Shown here in pieces: positions 1-5,963 of a DNA stretch of 5,963 bases. Made by a program: the position numbers and the translations under genes. The notes under the pieces were generated by a model. That model was not told where the DNA came from, made no database searches, and saw nothing but the letters and a program-made list of their open reading frames with translations. The stretch is from an uncultured Rhodospirillales bacterium (GTDB lineage Bacteria > Pseudomonadota > Alphaproteobacteria > Acetobacterales > Acetobacteraceae), in the NCBI GenBank assembly GCA_903932545.1, contig CAIZGT010000559.1, forward strand, positions 1 through 5,963, written 5' to 3'. Within the stretch, counting starts at the first letter, position 1. Each line of letters begins with the position of its first letter.

Positions 1-49
1 ATTACGCTTGAAGCCACTTGAACATCCGCGTTATGCCTCAAGCAAGCAA

Positions 50-77
50 ACCGATGCGATGCGGCGCCGAGATCGGT
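50..77 (-). terminator. Possible weak terminator after uvrB
   Basis: Just past the uvrB stop, the minus strand reads ACCGAT (77-72), a 16-base loop containing the palindrome CGGCGCCG, then ATCGGT (55-50), followed by a T-rich but interrupted run TTGCTTGCTT. The 6-bp stem with a large GC-rich loop and the broken T-tract make this a weak intrinsic terminator candidate. It could equally be chance in GC-rich DNA. Bases 1-49 hold no gene that I can support. Confidence 0.2.
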
Positions 78-80
78 GAC

Positions 81-2243
81 CTACCGCCCCCTGCGCCCCC
101 CCTTCCGCTTGCTCGGATCATACCCACCGCCGCCTGGCCCGCCCGGCTTCGGGGCCCAATCCTTCTTCGCCCTCGGCCCACCGGTCGCCGCGGGTGGTGC
201 AGGCAAGCCCAAATCGAGCGCCTCCAACCGCTTGATCTCGTCACGGATCCGCCCGGCTTCCTCGAATTCCAAATCCGCCGCCGCCTTGCGCATCCGCTTC
301 TCAAGCTCGGCGATGCTCGTCTTCAAATCGCGGCCGACGAAATCACCCAAGGCCGCATCCGGCACCGCCTCAACCGTCACATAATCCTGCTCGAACACTG
401 ATTGCAGCGCCTCGCCGATATGCTTTTTCACCGAGAGCGGCGTGATGCCGTGCGCGGTGTTCCAATCGCGCTGCCGATTCCGCCGCCGATCGGTCTCCTC
501 GATCGCATAGCGCAGGCTGCGCGTCATTGTGTCCGCATACAGGATCACCCGCCCATCCACATTGCGCGCCGCCCGCCCAATCGTCTGAATCAGCGAGGTC
601 TGCGAGCGCAGGAAGCCTTCCTTGTCCGCATCCAAAATCGCCACCAATTGGCACTCCGGAATATCCAATCCCTCGCGGAGCAAGTTGATCCCGATCAGCA
701 CGTCGAACACGCCCAGCCGCAAATCACGAATGATCTCAATACGTTCCAACGTGTCCACATCCGAATGCAGATAGCGCACCTTGATGCCCTGCTCGGTCAG
801 ATACTCCGTGAGGTCTTCCGCCATCCGCTTGGTCAGCACCGTCACCAGCACGCGCCCGCCATTGGCGGTGACTTTCTTCACCTCACCGAGCAGATCATCC
901 ACCTGATGCTCCACCGGGCGGATTTCCGTCACCGGATCAATCAACCCGGTCGGGCGGATCACCTGTTCCGCGAAGCTGCCGCCGGTGCGCTCCATCTCCC
1001 ATGGCCCAGGCGTGGCCGAGACGAAGATGGTTTGCGGGCGGAACCGCTCCCATTCCTCGAATTTCAGCGGCCGATTGTCGATGCAGGACGGCAGCCGAAA
1101 TCCGAACTCGGACAAAATCGATTTGCGCGCATGATCCCCCCGCTCCATGCCGCCGATTTGCGGCACCGTCACATGGCTTTCATCCACCACCAGCAGCGCG
1201 TTTTCCGGCAGATACTCAAACAACGTCGGCGGTGGCTCGCCCGGTTTGCGGCCTGACAGATAGCGGGAATAATTCTCAATCGACTTGCACGAGCCGGTGG
1301 TGAGCATCATCTCCATATCGAATGTGCAACGCTGTTGCAGCCGCTCCGCCTCCAGCAGCTTGCCGTTCGCCACAAAGTCATCAAGCCGATTTTTCAATTC
1401 AATCTTGATCTCCTCCACCGCCTGATTGAGCGTGGGCCGTGGCGTCACGTAATGGCTGTTCGGATAGATCGTCACATTCTCCATGCTGGCCGTCTTGTCG
1501 CCGGTCAGCGGATCGAACTCATGGATGCTCTTGATCTCATCGCCAAACAGCGTGATGCGCCACGCGCGATCCTCATATTGCGCCGGGAAAATATCCACAT
1601 TCTCCCCGCGCAGCCGGAAGGTGCCGCGCTGGAACGCGGCATCGTTGCGGCGATATTGCAGCTCCACCAAGCCGCGCGCCAGCGTATCGCGATCAATGCG
1701 CCCGCCCACTTCGAGCTTCACAATCATCCGCCCATACGTCTCAACCGAGCCGATACCGTAGATGCAGGAGACGGATGCAACGATGATCGTATCATTGCGC
1801 TCCAACAACGCCTGCGTCGCGGCATGGCGCATGCGGTCGATCTGTTCGTTGATTTGACTGTCTTTTTCGATGTATGTGTCCGTGCGCGGCACATAGGCTT
1901 CCGGCTGGAAGTAATCGTAATACGATACGAAGTATTCCACCGCATTGTTTGGGAAGAATGATTTCATCTCGCCATATAATTGCGCCGCCAGCGTTTTGTT
2001 CGGTGCCAAAATCAATGTTGGTCGCTGCACCGCCTCGATGCATTTGGCGATGGTGAAGGTTTTGCCCGAGCCGGTCACGCCGAGCAGCACCTGATCCTGC
2101 TCGCCCGCCTCAATCCCCGCCACCAGCGTTTTGATCGCACTTGGCTGATCGCCCGCAGGCTCGTAGTCCGAGACCACTTGCAGGCGGTGTGTATGCGGCA
2201 AAGCGGGTTGCTTGATGGGGATGAACTGGACGATCTGGTCCAA
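81..2243 (-). CDS. uvrB: UvrABC excinuclease subunit B (UvrB)
   Basis: UvrB is the damage-verifying ATPase/helicase of nucleotide excision repair. It is loaded on DNA by UvrA and then recruits the nuclease UvrC; it acts in the cytoplasm. Counting 720 residues from the TTG start, the sequence shows Walker A GVTGSGKT (about 55-62), the Tyr-rich beta-hairpin YFVSYYDYFQPEAYVPRTDT (about 104-123) that clamps DNA, the DESH Walker B box (354-357), SATPG (409-413), the helicase motif QTIGRAARN (553-561), and a C-terminal UVR domain (about 640-675) that binds UvrC. All catalytic motifs are intact. It is longer than E. coli UvrB (673 residues), mainly through a Gly/Pro/Lys/Arg-rich tail of about 40 residues after the UVR domain. 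Start choice: the frame opens just after a stop, with GTG at 2264 as first candidate (727 residues), but that codon lacks a ribosome-binding site. TTG at 2243 has AGGAG seven bases upstream, so I prefer it. The next gene is divergent. No GTTC-N7-GTTC LexA-type site is visible in the gap. Identity is near certain; the exact start is not. Confidence 0.97.
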   Translation of the reverse strand: MDQIVQFIPIKQPALPHTHRLQVVSDYEPAGDQPSAIKTLVAGIEAGEQDQVLLGVTGSGKTFTIAKCIEAVQRPTLILAPNKTLAAQLYGEMKSFFPNNAVEYFVSYYDYFQPEAYVPRTDTYIEKDSQINEQIDRMRHAATQALLERNDTIIVASVSCIYGIGSVETYGRMIVKLEVGGRIDRDTLARGLVELQYRRNDAAFQRGTFRLRGENVDIFPAQYEDRAWRITLFGDEIKSIHEFDPLTGDKTASMENVTIYPNSHYVTPRPTLNQAVEEIKIELKNRLDDFVANGKLLEAERLQQRCTFDMEMMLTTGSCKSIENYSRYLSGRKPGEPPPTLFEYLPENALLVVDESHVTVPQIGGMERGDHARKSILSEFGFRLPSCIDNRPLKFEEWERFRPQTIFVSATPGPWEMERTGGSFAEQVIRPTGLIDPVTEIRPVEHQVDDLLGEVKKVTANGGRVLVTVLTKRMAEDLTEYLTEQGIKVRYLHSDVDTLERIEIIRDLRLGVFDVLIGINLLREGLDIPECQLVAILDADKEGFLRSQTSLIQTIGRAARNVDGRVILYADTMTRSLRYAIEETDRRRNRQRDWNTAHGITPLSVKKHIGEALQSVFEQDYVTVEAVPDAALGDFVGRDLKTSIAELEKRMRKAAADLEFEEAGRIRDEIKRLEALDLGLPAPPAATGGPRAKKDWAPKPGGPGGGGYDPSKRKGGRRGR

Positions 2244-2250
2244 GGCTGGT

Positions 2251-2255
2251 CTCCT
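2251..2255 (-). promoter_or_regulatory. Shine-Dalgarno site deciding the uvrB start
   Basis: On the minus strand these bases read AGGAG, a near-perfect anti-16S match, followed by a 7-base spacer and TTG at 2243-2241. The alternative GTG at 2264-2262 has only pyrimidine-rich sequence upstream, and a stop codon lies directly before it. The site therefore favours the TTG start, which would shorten the protein by seven residues. Confidence 0.6.
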
Positions 2256-2289
2256 GACAGGCACTCACATATGGGGACGGAAGACGATA

Positions 2290-3174
2290 ATGGCACAACA
2301 ATTTCACGGCGTGATGCCCTATCTCGTCTCGCCCATCGCGGACGATGGCAGCGTGATGGATGGCGTGCTCGCGCGCCTGTGCACGCATCTCATCGACCAA
2401 GGCATGACCGGCCTTGTGCCCCTCGGCTCCACCGGCGAATTCGCCTATCTCAACGCCGCCCAGAAACGCCGCGTCATCGACGTCACCATCGAGGCTGCCA
2501 ACAAGCGCGTGCCGGTGATCGCGGGTGTGGCGTCGTCCACCATCGCCGATGCAATCGAACAGGTGCGCTATGCCGAGCAGGCTGGCGCAGACGGTATTCT
2601 TGCGGTGTTGGAGGCATATTTTCCGCTGAACGAGGCGCAGATCGAGGCCTATTTCACCGCGATCGCCCGGGCCACGTCACTTCCGGTGGTGATGTACACC
2701 AACCCGAACTTCCAACGTGCCGATCTCTCGGTGGCCTCGATCACCCGCCTCGCCAAAATCCCTAATATAGTGGGCCTGAAAGACGCCTCCACCAACACCG
2801 GCCGCCTGCTGTCGATCATGAACGCGGTGGGCGATGATATCGACATATTTGCCGCCTCCGCCCATATCCCCGCGGCGGTGATGCTCATCGGCGGCAAGGG
2901 CTGGATGGCCGGGCCCGCCTGCGTCGTGCCGCGTGCGAGTATCGAACTTTACCAGCTTTGCCGTGCCGCGAAATGGCCCGAGGCGATGGCACTGCAACGC
3001 CGCCTGTGGCGGATCAACGAACTCTTCGCCCGCTACAGCCTCGCCGCCTGCATCAAAGCCGGGCTGGAGTTGCAGGGCTTTGCGGTGGGCAACCCGCTGC
3101 CGCCACAATCCCCTTTGGCAGCCCCCGCAAGGCACGAGATCGCAGCCGCGTTGCAATCGGTGGGAGCGTTGTAA
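2290..3174 (+). CDS. DapA/NanA-superfamily aldolase, substrate unknown
   Basis: This 294-residue protein belongs to the class I Schiff-base lyases of the dihydrodipicolinate synthase/N-acetylneuraminate lyase superfamily, which are cytoplasmic TIM-barrel enzymes acting on pyruvate-like substrates. Its length matches the family (about 290-310). Visible landmarks are the pyruvate-carboxylate loop GSTGE (46-50), the catalytic Tyr136 in VVMYTNP, and the Schiff-base Lys164 in VGLKDAS. A Gly-rich stretch, IGGKGWMAGP (200-209), follows. In true DapA, Tyr133 leads YNVPSR, where Arg138 binds aspartate semialdehyde. Here the same stretch is YTNPNF, so Phe sits at that Arg position, and Ser47 replaces DapA Thr44, as in sialic acid and keto-deoxy-sugar lyases. 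I infer an active aldolase or dehydratase, probably not the lysine-pathway DHDPS; the substrate cannot be told from sequence. Start: ATG 2290 has GGAAG six bases upstream. Earlier in-frame ATGs (2212, 2215, 2221) lie inside uvrB and would add a tail foreign to the family. It may be co-transcribed with the next gene. Confidence 0.9.
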   Translation: MAQQFHGVMPYLVSPIADDGSVMDGVLARLCTHLIDQGMTGLVPLGSTGEFAYLNAAQKRRVIDVTIEAANKRVPVIAGVASSTIADAIEQVRYAEQAGADGILAVLEAYFPLNEAQIEAYFTAIARATSLPVVMYTNPNFQRADLSVASITRLAKIPNIVGLKDASTNTGRLLSIMNAVGDDIDIFAASAHIPAAVMLIGGKGWMAGPACVVPRASIELYQLCRAAKWPEAMALQRRLWRINELFARYSLAACIKAGLELQGFAVGNPLPPQSPLAAPARHEIAAALQSVGAL

Positions 3175-3190
3175 CGCCAGCAATCTGGCG
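3175..3190 (+). terminator. Stem-loop abutting the aldolase stop codon
   Basis: A perfect 6-bp inverted repeat, CGCCAG - CAAT - CTGGCG, begins at the base after the TAA stop of the aldolase-family gene. The compact GC-rich stem with a 4-base loop resembles an intrinsic terminator, but no T-run follows (CAGTCTCCAATA), so efficient termination is doubtful. It may instead protect the 3' end of the message or attenuate read-through into the downstream gene 37 bases further on. Confidence 0.35.
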
Positions 3191-3227
3191 CAGTCTCCAA
3201 TATACGCCTCAACAGGATTGTTGCCCC

Positions 3228-4184
3228 ATGCGCCTGCCCGCTTTGCTGCCGCTGATCGCTCTGCTCACCTCGGCATCCCCAGCATACGCCGCATGGCACA
3301 GCGAGGAGGTGGCACTGCCCGGCAAACTGCGCGCGATCAATGCTGAAGCCGCTGCCCCGCGCATCGAAACCGATCTCGGCTGGTATCAGCTCGCCCCCGA
3401 CACGCTCCGCCTCACCCGTACCGACGCGCCCAGCATCCCCGCGCTGTCACCGCCCGCCCTACCCGATTCCCAAATCGCGCATAGTGACGGCCCAGTGGCG
3501 CGAGCCTGGCTCGCGGTGCCGACCGAAATTTATCAGCATGGCGTGTTTGGCCATCATTACGAAGCCGCTGAACTCATCATCGAGCGCCGCGACGGCACCC
3601 GCGCGGTGGTGCTGGCCGGCGAGGATGCGGTGTTTGAAGACTTGCGCCCCCGCATCGCCACCCTCGGCGGTGCCACCCGCATCGTGTTGGTCCGCTCCAC
3701 CCTCACCGGCGGCGCGGGCCTTGCGGTGATCGACCCGCAAACCGCGCAGATCGTCGTCACCTCGCCGGTGATCGGCCATCCGCATGCGTGGATTGACCCG
3801 GTGGGTGTCGCGGATTTCCAGGGGCTCGGAACCGAACAAATCGCCGTCGTTCGCCAGCCGCATGTGGTCGGCGCGCTCGAATTCTGGGCGTGGCGCGATG
3901 GTGCGCTGGTCAAAACCGGCCAAGTCGAAGACACCGCCAACCACTTCTTTGGCTCACGCGCGCCGGGCATGAGCGTGGTGGCGGAGTTGGATGGCCCTCA
4001 ACACCCCGATATCGCCATCCCAAGCCTAGACCGCCGTGCGCTTCGGATCATCGCGATGGCCCCCACCGCGCATGACATCGCCCGTGTGCGCCTGCCTGCA
4101 CGGGCGAGCACCGACATGGCGCTGGTGTCTGGCGGCGTGCTGGTCGGTTTGGAAGATGGCCGCCTGCTGGTGATCAAACCGTAA
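3228..4184 (+). CDS. Exported FG-GAP/VCBS-like repeat protein
   Basis: This is a 318-residue protein of unknown function. The N-terminus is a clear Sec signal peptide: Arg2, a hydrophobic core (about 3-14) and an AYA|A cleavage site after Ala21, so the product is probably periplasmic or secreted. The mature part resembles exported alphaproteobacterial proteins with FG-GAP/VCBS repeats, which usually fold as beta-propellers. Blade-like units are visible around VFEDLRPRIATLGGATRIVLV (135-155), GVADFQGLGTEQIAVV (193-208) and AELDGPQHPDIAIP (252-265), each where family members carry DLDGDG-type calcium loops followed by a strand. Most of the Asp residues are missing, so the repeats look degenerate. 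The conserved-looking stretch DTANHFFGSR (235-244) lies between the last two units. I see no catalytic motif, lipobox or membrane anchor. Start: ATG 3228 begins the signal peptide, with AGGA ten bases upstream; the open frame further 5' overlaps the aldolase gene and is not used. It lies 53 bases after that gene and converges on the EipB-like gene. Confidence 0.82.
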   Translation: MRLPALLPLIALLTSASPAYAAWHSEEVALPGKLRAINAEAAAPRIETDLGWYQLAPDTLRLTRTDAPSIPALSPPALPDSQIAHSDGPVARAWLAVPTEIYQHGVFGHHYEAAELIIERRDGTRAVVLAGEDAVFEDLRPRIATLGGATRIVLVRSTLTGGAGLAVIDPQTAQIVVTSPVIGHPHAWIDPVGVADFQGLGTEQIAVVRQPHVVGALEFWAWRDGALVKTGQVEDTANHFFGSRAPGMSVVAELDGPQHPDIAIPSLDRRALRIIAMAPTAHDIARVRLPARASTDMALVSGGVLVGLEDGRLLVIKP

Positions 4185-4194
4185 ACCGAACGCC

Positions 4195-4989
4195 TCAACA
4201 GCCCGGCTTGCCCAATGTCAGCTTCTCAATCTGGGCCGAGACCACAAAATCGCCGAAATCCATCGACATCTGATCGGCCACCCCATTGGCCCAATAGCGC
4301 ATTGCCACCTCATAATCCGGCTGTTGCGCCTCGCTGGTGCCGGCATTGGGTTTGTCGAAGAACGCGATGCGCACCCGCCCACTTGGCACCGCCGCGAGCG
4401 GGGCGAGTTTGGTAAGCGCCGGAGCCTTATCCCAGCCCGTCATCACCACCGAACTGGTCTGCCCACCGTCGGCGGAGGTGCCGTCAAACACCGGCAGGGT
4501 GAGGAATTTCTTCTTCTGCTGGGCAGCATCTAAAATCGTGGCGGTGTGCAAGGTGGGAAACATTGTGCCCGGTGGCAGCGCCTTGGTCGCAGGCTCCGGC
4601 AAGGTGTAAGTCACACTGCCCTTGCCGCCCAGGCGCTCCAATTTGGCATCGCCTGCCACATCATCCGGCGCTTCACCATCGGTAACCTGATGCATGCGAA
4701 ACCGCATCGACAACCCGTCTTTGGCTTCAAACGTGTTGTAATCCGACATCATCTTCACGTCTTGGCCGTCATGGTTGGACAATAACATCGACAAATGCTG
4801 ATGCACCGCCCAGCCCTCGCATGCGTCGATCATCTCATAGGTCATCGTGCCAGAAGCGACTTCGATATCGCCTTTGGAACTCTCAAGCGACAATTTGTAG
4901 ACCGCGGAGTGCGCTGCCAACTCGGCCGCTTCACCGCGCCCCCCACAGATCAGAGTCGATAGCGCCAGACCCAACCACACACCACGCAT
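4195..4989 (-). CDS. eipB: EipB-like periplasmic protein (DUF1849 family)
   Basis: This 264-residue exported protein matches the DUF1849 family. Its studied member, Brucella EipB, is a periplasmic beta-spiral protein needed for cell-envelope integrity. Seen here: an N-terminal hydrophobic signal segment (about 4-15) with likely cleavage after Ala22 (GEAA|EL); the mature start LAAHSAVYKLSL (24-35); ACEGW with Cys57; LPPGTMFPTLHT (138-149); a Phe-Asp-Gly turn (168-170) before a short polar loop; and the closing stretch WANGVADQMSMDFGDF (233-248). The last residue is Cys264. In EipB two equally placed cysteines form a disulfide, and Cys57 and Cys264 are the only cysteines outside the signal peptide, so I infer the same bond. 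Cys15 in the signal region does not sit in a lipobox. Start: ATG 4989 has GAGGG six bases upstream. It follows aspS on the same strand after 71 bases and may share its transcript; its stop is 10 bases from that of the convergent gene. Function in this organism is inferred from the family. Confidence 0.88.
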   Translation of the reverse strand: MRGVWLGLALSTLICGGRGEAAELAAHSAVYKLSLESSKGDIEVASGTMTYEMIDACEGWAVHQHLSMLLSNHDGQDVKMMSDYNTFEAKDGLSMRFRMHQVTDGEAPDDVAGDAKLERLGGKGSVTYTLPEPATKALPPGTMFPTLHTATILDAAQQKKKFLTLPVFDGTSADGGQTSSVVMTGWDKAPALTKLAPLAAVPSGRVRIAFFDKPNAGTSEAQQPDYEVAMRYWANGVADQMSMDFGDFVVSAQIEKLTLGKPGC

Positions 4990-5060
4990 ACGAAACCCTC
5001 ACGACCGATCTTCAGCATATAGACGCGCCGTGCCGGATTTCCACGAAACCCGCGCGCCAA

Positions 5061-5963
5061 TCAGTCTTTTTTCACTTTGGGCGGCAGATCGAGCTTCAGC
5101 GAGAGTTCTTTTAGGCGTGCGGCCGGCACTTCCGCGGGCGCTGCCATCATCAAATCCTCGCCCTGCTGGTTGAGCGGGAACAGGATCACTTCGCGGATAT
5201 TCGGCTCATCAGCCAGCAGCATGACAATCCGGTCGATGCCCGGGGCCGAGCCACCATGCGGCGGTGCGCCGAAGCGGAAGGCGTTGAGCATGCCGCCGAA
5301 GCGATCTTCCACATCCTGCGCCGTGTAACCCGCAATCTCGAACGCCTTGATCATGATCTCCGGGCGATGATTCCTGATAGCGCCCGACGACAGCTCAATC
5401 CCGTTGCACACGATGTCATACTGGAACGCCTTGATGTCCAGCGGGTCCATCGTCAACAGCGCCTCCATCCCGCCCTGCGGCATTGAGAATGGGTTATGGC
5501 TGAAATCGATCTTCTTGGTTTCTTCCTCGATTTCATACATCGGGAAATCGGTGATCCAGCAGAACTTGAAGTCACCCGCGTTGATCAGCCCCAGATCATT
5601 GCCCAGCTTAGTACGAACCTTGCCGGAGAATTTCGGCGCTTCGTCTTTCTTGCCGGCCGCGAAGAACACGCTGTCGCCATCGTTGAGGCCGCATGCCGCC
5701 TTGATCGCATCCAGCCGAGCCGCCTCCAGGTTCTTCGCAATTGGCCCCTTCGCCACGCCGTCCGCGCCGAACTGGATATAACCCAGGCCGCCCGCACCTT
5801 CTTCACGCGCCCATTCGTTGAGCTTGTCGAAGAACGAACGCGGGTTCTCCGCCGTGCCCGGTGCCGGAATCGCGCGCACGATGCCGCCTGAGGCGGCAAT
5901 CTTGGCGAACAGGCCAAAACCGGAGCCTGCGAAATGCTCCGTCACGTCTGTCACGGTCAAAGG
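5061..5963 (-). CDS. aspS: Aspartyl-tRNA synthetase, C-terminal part (cut by window edge)
   Basis: AspRS is a class II aminoacyl-tRNA synthetase that charges tRNA-Asp (in many bacteria also tRNA-Asn) in the cytoplasm. The final 300 residues are visible of an expected 590-600, and the frame runs off the right edge. A TTG at 5960 is an internal Leu codon, not a start. From the N-terminal side the fragment holds the bacterial GAD insertion domain (SGGIVRAIPAPG through about residue 117), then a return to the catalytic core with ITDFPMYE (137-144) and HNPFSMP (156-162). YDIVCNGIELSSGAIRNH (182-199) follows, and then class II motif 3, GAPPHGGSAPGIDRIVMLL (232-250), with the ATP-binding Arg in GIDR. 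It ends with REVILFPLNQQGEDLMMAAP and a short Lys-rich tail (KVKKD). The GAD domain marks the bacterial rather than the archaeal/eukaryotic type. The anticodon-binding domain and motifs 1 and 2 lie outside the window, so discriminating versus non-discriminating specificity cannot be judged. No truncation or frameshift is seen. Confidence 0.97.
   Translation of the reverse strand, partial: PLTVTDVTEHFAGSGFGLFAKIAASGGIVRAIPAPGTAENPRSFFDKLNEWAREEGAGGLGYIQFGADGVAKGPIAKNLEAARLDAIKAACGLNDGDSVFFAAGKKDEAPKFSGKVRTKLGNDLGLINAGDFKFCWITDFPMYEIEEETKKIDFSHNPFSMPQGGMEALLTMDPLDIKAFQYDIVCNGIELSSGAIRNHRPEIMIKAFEIAGYTAQDVEDRFGGMLNAFRFGAPPHGGSAPGIDRIVMLLADEPNIREVILFPLNQQGEDLMMAAPAEVPAARLKELSLKLDLPPKVKKD

Noticed and set aside
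6..43. Imperfect inverted repeat GCTTGAAGC / GCCTCAAGC near the left edge
   Set aside because: Eight of nine positions pair, but the loop is 20 bases and no T-tract follows, so it is not convincing as a terminator or operator.
402..1256. Long plus-strand open frame (284 codons from a TTG) opposite uvrB, and another at 1335-1961 (208 codons)
   Set aside because: Both lie wholly antisense to intact uvrB. Their products are rich in His, Arg, Pro and Gln with no domain motif, as expected for shadows of a GC-rich gene; a TTG start and the lack of a visible ribosome-binding site add nothing in their favour.
2200..2290. Promoter boxes for the aldolase gene, such as TTGCTT about 17 bases before CGATCT, or CATATG near 2269
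   Set aside because: Each candidate has only one acceptable hexamer, so none rises above chance inside the uvrB 5' coding region.
4945..4947. Possible lipoprotein cysteine (Cys15) in the EipB-like signal peptide
   Set aside because: The residues before it are Thr-Leu-Ile, which does not fit a lipobox (Leu-Ala/Ser-Gly/Ala-Cys), and a normal signal peptidase I site follows at GEAA|EL.
4990..5060. Promoter for eipB: minus-strand TATATG at 5021-5016, and a 9-base direct repeat ACGAAACCC at 4990-4998 and 5043-5051
   Set aside because: No -35 box better than 3 of 6 lies at proper spacing from the TATATG, and a single 9-base repeat in 71 bases has no recognisable regulator; read-through from aspS is as plausible.
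5958..5960. TTG at the right edge as a start codon for a 299-residue protein
   Set aside because: The frame continues past it to the window edge and the sequence is the middle of AspS (GAD domain), so it is an internal Leu codon.
1..5963. A mobile element, CRISPR array, tRNA/rRNA gene or defence system
   Set aside because: No inverted-repeat-flanked transposase, regular repeat array, RNA gene fold or defence-type protein was seen; all long frames are accounted for by five genes with similar base composition.

Overview
This 5,963-base window looks like ordinary chromosome from a GC-rich Gram-negative bacterium, most likely an alphaproteobacterium. Three things point there: a DUF1849/EipB-type periplasmic protein, a family known mainly from Alphaproteobacteria; an aspartyl-tRNA synthetase whose active-site region carries YDIVCNGIELSSGAIRNHRP, a form I associate with alphaproteobacterial AspS; and heavy G/C use at third codon positions across all the genes. 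I cannot place it more precisely; an acetobacter- or rhodospirillum-like lineage is a guess.

Layout, left to right. uvrB, the nucleotide-excision-repair damage-recognition helicase, fills 81-2243 on the minus strand, and its best-supported start is a TTG behind an AGGAG ribosome-binding site. A 46-base divergent gap separates it from a plus-strand gene of the dihydrodipicolinate synthase/N-acetylneuraminate lyase (Schiff-base aldolase) superfamily at 2290-3174. That protein keeps the catalytic Tyr and Lys but not the Arg that marks true DapA. After a compact stem-loop and 53 bases in all comes a plus-strand exported protein of 318 residues with degenerate FG-GAP/VCBS-like repeats (3228-4184). 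It converges, with only 10 bases between stop codons, on a minus-strand EipB/DUF1849 periplasmic protein (4195-4989). Upstream of that on the same strand, 71 bases away, is the C-terminal half of aspS (5061 to the window edge, where it is cut).

The genes do not form one pathway: they are housekeeping functions (DNA repair, tRNA charging), one uncharacterised aldolase-family enzyme and two exported proteins. aspS and eipB could be co-transcribed, and so could the aldolase and the FG-GAP-like gene, but no clear promoter settles either case. I see no mobile element, CRISPR array, RNA gene or toxin/defence system, and no convincing evidence of a new biological system. The points most worth a second look are the substrate of the DapA-like enzyme, the eroded repeat motifs of the exported protein and the uvrB start.
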